In this document: in pieces, positions 1 to 6,609 of the stretch
Layout of the letters: each line of letters opens with the position of its first letter
Numbering within the stretch: the stretch's first letter is position 1
Assembly: GCA_022013395.1 (NCBI GenBank)
Contig: JAKLQL010000339.1
Coordinates: 1 to 10,623 of the forward strand
Length of the DNA: 10,623 nt
Direction: 5' to 3'
From: Acetobacterium sp.
GTDB taxonomy: Bacteria; Bacillota; Clostridia; Eubacteriales; Eubacteriaceae
The notes under the pieces: generated by a model
What the model was told of the DNA's origin: nothing
Database searches by the model: none
Seen by the model: only the letters and a program-made list of their open reading frames with translations
Translations under genes and position numbers: made by a program

Positions 1-505
1 GCAGTTCATTGTGCTGGGTACAGTTGCAGTCATCACCCAGAGAGATGCCAAAATCAAAAGATTTTTTTTGGTGGAGGGCGTTGATGGTCTGGACCGCGGC
101 ATCAAGCACATGGGTGGTATAAAGCATGATTCCCGAATAGCCGGAGATAACGCCCCATTTGTAGCCATAAAAGGGCACCTGTCCCGGGGATTCTTTATCA
201 GTGAGATGAATATCTGTCATCGTAAAGAAATTGAGCAGTGATTTTGATTGTGTGATCTCGACCGCGTTATAGCAGGAAGCCATCAGATCGAGTCTTTTTT
301 CATGTGGAATTCCCGGGCCATAGTTCCAGAGGCCATAGCCATGGTCGGCATATCGGGTCAGTTCTTCAATCGGCGGTTTGGGCGAATCTGACGGTACCGG
401 AATAGGAGCAATACTTCGCTCAGCAGTTGTGAAAATCTCAGTATCAATCGGGTAGCTGGCATTGGCCGAGCCGCTTGTTAAGGGGTCCGTAAATTTTTTA
501 TCCAT
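1..505 (-). CDS. Metallophosphoesterase (calcineurin-like), N-terminal 168 residues, cut by window edge
   Basis: The reading frame is open from ATG at 505 down to the left edge, so only the first 168 codons are present and the C-terminal half with the remaining metal ligands is missing. The start is supported by GAGGAG at 514-519, 8 nt upstream. No signal peptide is obvious; the first 90 residues are a polar, proline-containing N-terminal extension (for example APIPVPSDSPKPP near residue 33). The metallophosphoesterase signature begins with FFTMTDIHLTD (residues 93-103, the D-x-H pair at Asp98 and His100), followed by SLGDDCNCTQHNEL (155-168, the Gly-Asp block). This pattern and the long N-terminal extension resemble a bacterial metallophosphoesterase subfamily of unknown substrate (TIGR03768-like, from memory). 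It would bind two metal ions and hydrolyse a phosphoester, but the substrate cannot be read. It is divergent from the oxidoreductase at 734, across a shared 228-bp spacer. Confidence 0.8.
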   Translation of the reverse strand, partial: MDKKFTDPLTSGSANASYPIDTEIFTTAERSIAPIPVPSDSPKPPIEELTRYADHGYGLWNYGPGIPHEKRLDLMASCYNAVEITQSKSLLNFFTMTDIHLTDKESPGQVPFYGYKWGVISGYSGIMLYTTHVLDAAVQTINALHQKKSFDFGISLGDDCNCTQHNEL

Positions 506-536
506 TTTAAACGCTCCTCGTATATAAAAATTAAAT

Positions 537-561
537 GGTCTTATGATGACATAGTAAGACC
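537..561. repeat. Inverted repeat GGTCTTA-N11-TAAGACC, candidate operator
   Basis: Perfect 7-bp arms lie at 537-543 and 555-561, separated by 11 nt. A third copy of TAAGACC lies at 684-690 (extended match GTAAGACC at 554-561 and 683-690), in the same spacer between the divergent phosphoesterase and oxidoreductase genes. Adjacent is a 10-bp-phased direct repeat, GATTCAG at 562-568 and 572-578. No T-tract follows either arm, so a terminator is unlikely. A shared operator for the divergent pair is inferred; no regulator is encoded here. No confident -35/-10 pair was found in this spacer on either strand. Confidence 0.45.
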
Positions 562-733
562 GATTCAGATAGATTCAGTTTAACATACTTTTTGAAAAAC
601 GGTGAAATTTCATAAAGTAATATGAAAATAAAGATAGAATTTAAATATTGGTTTATCAAAAGTGTAAAGCCGCAATTATCGGGTAAGACCATAAGGATAA
701 ACCAAATTGAAGCGAAACGAAGGGAGTATTTCA

Positions 734-2728
734 ATGGCAAATAAGTATGCAGCATTATTTCAGCCGACAAATATAGGTAAGCTTCAGATTAAAAACAAAA
801 TTTCAATGGCCCCGATGGGACCAATCGGATTTGCCGATGACAACGGTGCCTTTAATCAGAACGGCCAGGACTATTATGTGGAAAGAGCCAAGGGTGGTAC
901 GGGCTTGATTATTACCGGGATCTGCAGTGTGGACTTGGAAACTGAAGATATGGCTAAACCGGTTATTCCCTGCCCGACGATTAATCCGCTGGCTTTTATT
1001 TATGCTGGAACCCAGATGAATGAGCGCATCCATGCCTATGGCGCAAAAACCATTCTGCAATTAACCGGAGGGCTGGGAAGAAGTGCGATTCCCGGGTTTG
1101 TGAAAAAGCATCTGGCCCCGTCCAAACAGCAAAACCGCTGGGATCCATGTATTATGCATCGCGAAATGACGGTTGAAGAGATTTACAATGTAATTCAAAA
1201 GTTTGCCATGTCAGCTGGCGTGGCAAAAGCCGCCGGATTTGACGGGATCGAAATTCATGCGGTTCATGAAGGCTACCTGCTGGATCAATTTGCAATTGCT
1301 TTTTTTAATAAAAGAACCGACGATTTTGGCGGCAGTCTGGAAAACCGGTTGCGATTTGCCACCGAAATTGTCAAGGCCATTAAAGGTGTCTGCGGACCAG
1401 ATTATCCAGTCACCCTGCGTTACAGTCTCAAGAGTTTTATGAAAAGCGTGCGGCAGGGGGCGTTGCCGGGAGAAGACTTTGTTGAAGTCGGCAAAGACAT
1501 TGACGAAGGGATTGCAGCCGCCAAATTGTTGGTTGCCGCTGGATATGACGCCCTCAATGTCGATGCCGGAACCTACGATTCATGGTATTGGAATCATCCG
1601 CCGATGTATTTTAAAGAGGGCGGGATGTACCGGGAATTTGGACGGATTCTGAAAAAACACGTGGAAGTACCGATTATTCTGGCCGGGCGAATGGATGACC
1701 CGGAGATGGCCTGTGAAGCCATTGGGGATTCTTGCGATATTGTCAGTTATGGACGTCCGCTGCTTTCAGATCCCTATTATCCGGAAAAGGTCAGACAGGG
1801 AAAACTGGATGAAATCCGTCCCTGCTTGTCTTGTCATGAAGGCTGTCTGGGCCGGATTTCCCATGGGCCACTGTGTTGTGCCGTGAACCCTGAAGTCGGT
1901 CGGGAAAAAATTTATGGAATTGTGCCGGCAGCGCAGATGAAAACAGTGCTTGTTATTGGCGGCGGACTAGCTGGCATGGAAGTGGCTCGGGTCTGTGCAA
2001 TCCGTGGGCATGAGGTCACCCTTTGTGAAAAGTCGGATCGGCTGGGCGGCAACCTGATTCCCGGATCGGTGCCGGATTTTAAGATCAATGACAAAAAATT
2101 GCTGGCCTGGTATGAACGACAGCTGGAGTTGCTCCAGGTTATGGTTAAGAAAAATACGACCATGGATCCCGACAAGATTGCTGGACAGGGCGATGATATT
2201 GTGGTGGTGGCCACCGGTTCCCGACCAATTATCGGGAATTTTGGTCAGGAAAGAGAAACCATTACGGCCAGCGATGCCTTGCTTGGCAAGAAGCCGGTGG
2301 GTCAAAAGGTGCTGATTATTGGTGGCGGTCTGGTGGGTTGCGAAACCGGATTATGGCTGGCCCAGCAAGGTAAGGATGTGTCCATTGTGGAAATGGCTCC
2401 GGATATTGCTGGGGGGCCTCATGGAATGCCATTTATGAATTACGACATGCTTAAAGATGAGTTGATCTTCCATCATGTTGTGATTTATAAAAACACCCGG
2501 GTTTCACAGATCGACAAAGATAGTATCAATCTCGATACGGAAAATGGCAAGGTTAAACTTTTTGCGGATACCATCATCACTGCCATCGGCTATGAGCCGG
2601 AGGATAGCTTGTACCATCAGATTAAAATAAACAGCAAGGTGCCGGTTTATAATGTGGGGGACTCCCGGCATGTCAATAATATTATGTATGCCATTTGGGA
2701 TGCCTATGAAATTGCCCGGGAATTGTAA
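734..2728 (+). CDS. NADH:flavin oxidoreductase of the 2-enoate reductase / 2,4-dienoyl-CoA reductase family
   Basis: A 664-residue protein. The ATG at 734 is chosen because AAGGGAG (720-726) sits 7 nt upstream; a TTG nine codons earlier would extend the protein but lacks a ribosome site and the family N-terminus. Residues 1-360 are the FMN-binding TIM barrel of the Old Yellow Enzyme class, with EIHAVHEGYLLDQF at 173-186 and FNKRTDDFGGSLENR at 191-205. A four-cysteine cluster for [4Fe-4S] follows: Cys364, Cys367, Cys371 and Cys382 (CLSCHEGC, then CAVNP). Two dinucleotide folds come next, VLVIGGGLAGMEVAR at 405-419 (FAD) and VLIIGGGLVGCETG at 526-539 (NAD(P)H). The HEGYLLDQF version and the insert around RQGALPGEDFV (240-250) point to clostridial 2-enoate reductase rather than to true dienoyl-CoA reductase. 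Electrons would pass NADH-FAD-FeS-FMN to an activated C=C bond. The exact substrate is unknown. It faces the aco operon tail to tail, so co-transcription is excluded. Confidence 0.88.
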   Translation: MANKYAALFQPTNIGKLQIKNKISMAPMGPIGFADDNGAFNQNGQDYYVERAKGGTGLIITGICSVDLETEDMAKPVIPCPTINPLAFIYAGTQMNERIHAYGAKTILQLTGGLGRSAIPGFVKKHLAPSKQQNRWDPCIMHREMTVEEIYNVIQKFAMSAGVAKAAGFDGIEIHAVHEGYLLDQFAIAFFNKRTDDFGGSLENRLRFATEIVKAIKGVCGPDYPVTLRYSLKSFMKSVRQGALPGEDFVEVGKDIDEGIAAAKLLVAAGYDALNVDAGTYDSWYWNHPPMYFKEGGMYREFGRILKKHVEVPIILAGRMDDPEMACEAIGDSCDIVSYGRPLLSDPYYPEKVRQGKLDEIRPCLSCHEGCLGRISHGPLCCAVNPEVGREKIYGIVPAAQMKTVLVIGGGLAGMEVARVCAIRGHEVTLCEKSDRLGGNLIPGSVPDFKINDKKLLAWYERQLELLQVMVKKNTTMDPDKIAGQGDDIVVVATGSRPIIGNFGQERETITASDALLGKKPVGQKVLIIGGGLVGCETGLWLAQQGKDVSIVEMAPDIAGGPHGMPFMNYDMLKDELIFHHVVIYKNTRVSQIDKDSINLDTENGKVKLFADTIITAIGYEPEDSLYHQIKINSKVPVYNVGDSRHVNNIMYAIWDAYEIAREL

Positions 2729-2734
2729 CACTTG

Positions 2735-2782
2735 AGGCAAATAATGATTAAGGCAAATAAAAATTAAAGCAAATAAAAATCG
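2735..2782. repeat. Three tandem imperfect 16-bp repeats
   Basis: Units AGGCAAATAATGATTA (2735-2750), AGGCAAATAAAAATTA (2751-2766) and AAGCAAATAAAAATCG (2767-2782) abut exactly, share the core GCAAATAA, and differ at few positions. They start 6 nt after the oxidoreductase stop codon, and the last unit overlaps the left arm of the terminator hairpin. They are non-coding. Slippage expansion of a short AT-rich unit is the simplest explanation. Confidence 0.7.
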
Positions 2783-2818
2783 ATGAAAGTACTGGTAAAA
2801 GTACTTTCATCGATTTTT
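2775..2818. terminator. Bidirectional rho-independent terminator between convergent genes
   Basis: A perfect 19-bp inverted repeat has arms at 2775-2793 and 2800-2818 and a 6-nt GGTAAA loop. The outer part of the stem is A5 opposite T5 (with a sixth T at 2819), so the hairpin ends in a U-run when read from either strand. It can therefore end both the plus-strand oxidoreductase transcript and the minus-strand aco transcript. The base of the hairpin touches the first base (on +) of the acoL stop codon triplet, 2818-2820. Confidence 0.9.
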
Positions 2819-4203
2819 TACTTCCAGTGAATAGCTCGGTTTTCCGTAGCCAGAGCAGCCTCTTTGATTGCTTCCCCAACGGTAGGGTGAGCATGAATGG
2901 TGGAGATTATTTCTGCAACCGTGGATTCCAGCCTCAGTGCCAGGGCACCCTCGACAATCAGATCGGTGGCTCTTGGCCCCAGGATATGGACACCAACGAT
3001 TTCTTTGTATTTTTTATTAGAGATGATTTTTACCATCCCCTCGGTATCGCCCATAATCAGCGACTTACCGTTGGCAGCCAATGGGAATCGACCGATGGAA
3101 TAATCTTTTTCATTTCCTCGGATGTCTTCCTGGGTGAGACCGACACTGGCAAATTCCGGGGTGGTGTAAACGCAGGAAGGGTTGGTTTTTTCATCATAGC
3201 TGGCAGCATGACCCATGGCGTTTTCCGCCGCAACTTCCCCTTGTTGCGAGGCTACATGGGCCAACATGGTTTTTCCGAGACAATCGCCCACGGCATAAAT
3301 GGTTGCTACATTTGTCTGCATTTTCGGATTCACAATAATCCCTTTTTTGTCAGTTTTGATGGAAGTATTTTCGAGAGATAGTCCCGATAATTCGGCTCTC
3401 CGACCAATCGCCACCAGCACCTTATCGCCGGTAAGCTCGCTGATAGTTCCATCTTTGCTGATTTGAATCTTCATCTTGTTGTCTTCGGCATTAATTGACA
3501 ATACCTGGGTGCCGGTCAAAATTTCAATACCATCTCTCATCAGTTTTTTTCGTAGCATCCCCCCCAGTTCGCCGTCCATCAGGGTCAGAATGCCCGGCTG
3601 CATTTCGATGATGGTCACCTGGGATCCAAATTGATTGTAAACAGACGCCATTTCCACACCAATGACGCCGCCGCCAATAATCAACAGACTTTCCGGCACA
3701 TGATCCAATGACAGAGCGCCAGTGGAATCGATGCAGTTGGGATGACCAATTCCGGGAATGGGTGGCAGTGCCGGTACCGAACCGCTGGCAATGATAACTT
3801 TATCGGGCCGCAATTCAGCGGTTTTGCCGGATGCTTCTGTGATCAGTAAAACTGCATCATTTAAAAACTGGGCCGAGCCACTAATAATATTGACGCCATT
3901 GGCCTTAAGGAGGCCCTTAACCCCACCCGCCAGCTTGGTGCTGATTTTATCTTTGTGAGTTTGGATTTTTTTCCAATCATAGCCGACCTCAGGAATAAGC
4001 AGTCCAATCGCTGAGGCGTTTTTGGCCTCGGTCAGCGTCTCGGCGGAATGAAGCAGCGCCTTGGTCGGAATACAGCCGACATTCAAGCAAGTGCCACCCA
4101 GTTTTTCTCGTTCAATCAAGGTTACCTGAGCGCCCAACTGAGCGGCGCGGATGGCCGCTACGTAACCGCCCGGGCCACCACCGATTATGGCAATATGTGT
4201 CAT
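2818..4203 (-). CDS. acoL: Dihydrolipoyl dehydrogenase (E3) of the acetoin dehydrogenase complex
   Basis: A 461-residue flavoprotein that reoxidises the dihydrolipoyl arm of E2 and passes electrons through FAD to NAD+. The N-terminal FAD fold is IAIIGGGPGGYVAA (residues 4-17). The redox disulfide motif GGTCLNVGCIPTKAL carries Cys39 and Cys44. The NAD-binding fold is LLIIGGGVIGVEMA in the middle of the protein, and the second FAD motif is TIYAVGDC. The catalytic His-Glu pair of the dimer interface is HPTVGE with His439 and Glu444. There is no N-terminal lipoyl domain, unlike some acoL products. The ATG at 4203 is used because it has AAGAAGG (4210-4216) 6 nt upstream and begins directly with the FAD fold; an upstream in-frame ATG would add 33 unrelated residues that overlap acoC. 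It lies 22 nt after acoC as the last operon gene and stops at the terminator. The family call is certain; the role as the acetoin-complex E3 comes from position. Confidence 0.95.
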   Translation of the reverse strand: MTHIAIIGGGPGGYVAAIRAAQLGAQVTLIEREKLGGTCLNVGCIPTKALLHSAETLTEAKNASAIGLLIPEVGYDWKKIQTHKDKISTKLAGGVKGLLKANGVNIISGSAQFLNDAVLLITEASGKTAELRPDKVIIASGSVPALPPIPGIGHPNCIDSTGALSLDHVPESLLIIGGGVIGVEMASVYNQFGSQVTIIEMQPGILTLMDGELGGMLRKKLMRDGIEILTGTQVLSINAEDNKMKIQISKDGTISELTGDKVLVAIGRRAELSGLSLENTSIKTDKKGIIVNPKMQTNVATIYAVGDCLGKTMLAHVASQQGEVAAENAMGHAASYDEKTNPSCVYTTPEFASVGLTQEDIRGNEKDYSIGRFPLAANGKSLIMGDTEGMVKIISNKKYKEIVGVHILGPRATDLIVEGALALRLESTVAEIISTIHAHPTVGEAIKEAALATENRAIHWK

Positions 4204-4225
4204 CGTGTACCTTCTTTCATAATAC

Positions 4226-5536
4226 TTAAACCCATAGCAGGGCGGGGTTTTCAAGGTATTCCGCCAGGCGTTGTAAGAACTGGGCGGCCAAAGCCCCATC
4301 AATAATTCGATGGTCGGCGGTGAGACTCAGATTCATCATCGGTCGGCTGACAATCTGGCCACCGATCACAATCGGGGTATCAACCATGGCATCAATGCCT
4401 AAGATAGCCAGTTCCGGCTGATTAATAATCGGTGAAAAGGAGGTAATCCCATAGGCTCCCAGATTGGTCAGGGTAAAGGTTCCCCCAACCAGATCGTCCA
4501 TATTGGTGCGGCCGGCCTTGGCATCAGCAATGAGGGTTTCCGTTTCAGTCGCAATCTGAGACAGCGATTTGATATCGCAGTTCTTGACATTGGGAACCAG
4601 CAGTCCTGAGTCCAGTCCAATCGCCAGTCCGATATGGGCATGCGGGTGAAGAACCAGGGTATCATCAACCAGGCTGCTATTAATATACGGGAATTCCAGC
4701 AGCGTCTGAGCGCTTATTTTCATGATAATATGGTTAAAGGTCAATTTGAGACCGCGTTCTTCAAATGCTGGTTTGAGTTTTGCCCGGAATTCTTTCATTG
4801 CTGTGGCATCAACCGGACGGGTATAGGTAACGCGTGGTGAGGTGCTCCAGCTTTCGCTCATCCGTTTGGAAATGGTTTTGCGCATGCCTTTAAGCAGCAC
4901 AACTTTAGGTGCAGCTGCGGCTGCCGATGTCTCGGTTATCTGTGCAGCCACATCTTTTTTCATAATGCGGCCATCGACGGTCAGTGTATTCAAATCAATA
5001 CCAGATTCTTCGGCCATTTTTTTAGCAACCGGGGAAACCGCGATTTTTTTGTCAGGTTCGCCAGCAGCAGTATAGTTATTGACATCATCAACGGTGATGC
5101 TGCCTTTATTGCCGGTACCGGTAACAAGTGCAAGAACGATGCCTTTTTCTTTGGCCAGTTTTTTGGCCAACGGGGAAGCATTAATCCGTCCTCCGGCCGT
5201 TTTGACAGGTGATGTTGGTTCCAGAACAGCCTCAACAATATCAGCTTGTGTTTCACCCGGAGCTGCACCCGCTGACAGCAGCGCGGAAATATCTTCATTA
5301 GCCTCGCCAACAATGGCAATGGGTTCAAGACAGGTAATGGGGACTCCCTCGGCACCGATTATTTTCAGTAATATCCCTGCTTTGGGAGATTCAAATTCAT
5401 TGGTTAACTTGTCTGTTTCTATTTCACAAAGGATATCGCCTTCAGAAATCTGGTCGCTTTCAGCGACGTTCCAGCTTGCAATGGTGCCTTCTGTCATCGT
5501 CAGCCCGAACTTGGGCATGACAATTAGTTCTGCCAT
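4226..5536 (-). CDS. acoC: Dihydrolipoyl acetyltransferase (E2) of the acetoin dehydrogenase complex
   Basis: A 436-residue core subunit that takes the acetyl group from E1 onto its lipoyl arm and transfers it to CoA. Residues 1-78 form one lipoyl domain, with the lipoylated lysine expected at Lys43 in EIETDKLTNEF. Two peripheral-subunit-binding (E1/E3-docking) segments follow. The first is INASPLAKKLAKEKGI with the full GTG loop (about 118-155). The second is IAVSPVAKKMAEESGIDL (about 165-200), in which the usual GTGxxG loop is shortened to TVDG. An alanine-rich linker (about 204-209) leads to the catalytic acyltransferase domain (212-436), which ends with ADHRIIDG holding catalytic His409 and Asp413. 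The start at 5536 has a perfect AGGAGGT (5541-5547). It is third in the operon, 98 nt after acoB across a hairpin-bearing gap and 22 nt before acoL. A generic pyruvate or branched-chain E2 is the alternative, but the partners favour acetoin. Confidence 0.93.
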   Translation of the reverse strand: MAELIVMPKFGLTMTEGTIASWNVAESDQISEGDILCEIETDKLTNEFESPKAGILLKIIGAEGVPITCLEPIAIVGEANEDISALLSAGAAPGETQADIVEAVLEPTSPVKTAGGRINASPLAKKLAKEKGIVLALVTGTGNKGSITVDDVNNYTAAGEPDKKIAVSPVAKKMAEESGIDLNTLTVDGRIMKKDVAAQITETSAAAAAPKVVLLKGMRKTISKRMSESWSTSPRVTYTRPVDATAMKEFRAKLKPAFEERGLKLTFNHIIMKISAQTLLEFPYINSSLVDDTLVLHPHAHIGLAIGLDSGLLVPNVKNCDIKSLSQIATETETLIADAKAGRTNMDDLVGGTFTLTNLGAYGITSFSPIINQPELAILGIDAMVDTPIVIGGQIVSRPMMNLSLTADHRIIDGALAAQFLQRLAEYLENPALLWV

Positions 5537-5566
5537 AATAACCTCCTAATTTTCTTTTTTATTGAG

Positions 5567-5595
5567 CCGTAACCCCGCTAAGGGCAAGGTTACGG
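5567..5595 (-). repeat. Intercistronic hairpin between acoB and acoC
   Basis: Perfect 8-bp arms, CCGTAACC (5567-5574) and GGTTACGG (5588-5595), enclose 13 nt. They lie in the 98-nt gap between acoB and acoC, the only sizeable gap inside the operon. On the transcribed (minus) strand the stem is followed by an A-rich stretch and the acoC ribosome site rather than a U-run, so it does not look like a terminator. A role in mRNA processing or in setting E1:E2 ratios is inferred only. Confidence 0.55.
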
Positions 5596-5634
5596 TTGTA
5601 TTGCAATAATTATTCAATTGGCTTTCGCGAGAGA

Positions 5635-6609
5635 CTAAGCGAGTACTTCCTTAATGGCATTGTAGATATCCACATCATTGGGAAGAACAAAGTTTTCCAG
5701 ATTCGGCGCGAATGGAATCGGCGTATCCAGTGCGTTGACTCGTACGATAGGTGCATCCAGATTGAAAAAACAGGATTCGGAAATCATGGCAGCCAGTTCT
5801 CCGGCAAAACTGCCACGTTTGACTTCCTCGGTGGCAATGACTACCCGGGTTGTTTTTTCAACCGATTTAAAGATCATCTCCTTATCCAGCGGATAAAGCG
5901 TTCGGGGATCAATAATCTCAATCGAGATTCCTTCTTTTTCCAGTTTTGTGGCCGCTTTAAGAGCCTCATGAACCATTTTTCCGGTGGCCACCACGGTGAC
6001 GTCAGTTCCTTCCCGTTTGATATCGCCGACACCCAGTTTAATCGGGGTGATGACATCGTCCACCGCCCCTTTCATCCCATACATCGCTTTATGCTCAACA
6101 AACATTACCGGATCTTCGTCATCGATGGCACTGAGCATCAGCCCCAAAGCATCCTGAGGCGTCGAGGGATAAACAACCTTTAATCCGGGAACATGGGTTA
6201 ACCAGGCTTCTAAAGACTGAGAATGCTGCGCGGCCGCGCTCACGCCACCGCCACCGGGCAATCGCACAACCATCGGAACAGAGATATTCCCACCAAACAT
6301 ATAACGCATTTTAGCAGCCTGATTCACCAATTGGTCCATCCCGACGGTTAAGAAGTCGATAAACATCAGCTCGGCAATGGGGCGCAGGCCGGTGGCCGCC
6401 GAACCCACGGCACAACCAATAATAACCCCTTCGGAAATGGGTGTATCCCGGACCCGTTTATCGCCGAATTCATCGAAAAGACCGGCAGTAACACCGAAAC
6501 AGCCCCCAAAGGCACCGACATCTTCGCCAAATATACATACATTCTCATCTTCAAGCATTCTAATGCGCATTCCTTCACGAATCGCTTCACTATATGTCAT
6601 CTGTTTCAT
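5635..6609 (-). CDS. acoB: Acetoin dehydrogenase E1 component, beta subunit
   Basis: A 324-residue partner of AcoA; together they form the thiamine-diphosphate E1 that cleaves acetoin. The transketolase pyrimidine-binding domain covers about residues 4-180, with CIFGEDVGAFGG (25-36) and DTPISEGVIIG (55-65). Glu60 matches the conserved glutamate that activates the thiamine ring. RLPGGGGVSAAAQHSQSLEAW holds the His129-Ser-Gln block typical of E1 beta. The C-terminal transketolase domain (about 195-315) contains VTVVATGKMVHEAL and IIDPRTLYPLDKE. The start at 6609 has AGGAGGT (6619-6625) 9 nt upstream; a second in-frame ATG three codons on is possible. The first bases ATGA overlap the acoA stop, so translation is probably coupled, as suits subunits of one heterotetramer. 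Length and motifs are standard for the family. Confidence 0.95.
   Translation of the reverse strand: MKQMTYSEAIREGMRIRMLEDENVCIFGEDVGAFGGCFGVTAGLFDEFGDKRVRDTPISEGVIIGCAVGSAATGLRPIAELMFIDFLTVGMDQLVNQAAKMRYMFGGNISVPMVVRLPGGGGVSAAAQHSQSLEAWLTHVPGLKVVYPSTPQDALGLMLSAIDDEDPVMFVEHKAMYGMKGAVDDVITPIKLGVGDIKREGTDVTVVATGKMVHEALKAATKLEKEGISIEIIDPRTLYPLDKEMIFKSVEKTTRVVIATEEVKRGSFAGELAAMISESCFFNLDAPIVRVNALDTPIPFAPNLENFVLPNDVDIYNAIKEVLA

Noticed and set aside
2827..3381. A 184-codon plus-strand open frame opposite acoL
   Set aside because: It is antisense to the conserved acoL reading frame, with low-complexity Phe/Gly-rich content and no start signal.
4204..4302. An N-terminal extension of acoL from an ATG at 4302
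   Set aside because: The extra 33 residues overlap acoC coding sequence and do not resemble any E3 N-terminus; the ATG at 4203 has a good ribosome site and starts directly at the FAD fold.
5567..5595. The acoB-acoC hairpin as an internal terminator
   Set aside because: No U-run follows the stem on the transcribed strand, and acoC and acoL need the same transcript.
5596..6183. A 195-codon plus-strand open frame opposite acoB
   Set aside because: It is wholly antisense to a well-conserved E1 beta gene, lacks a ribosome site and has no recognisable motif; it is a shadow of codon bias.
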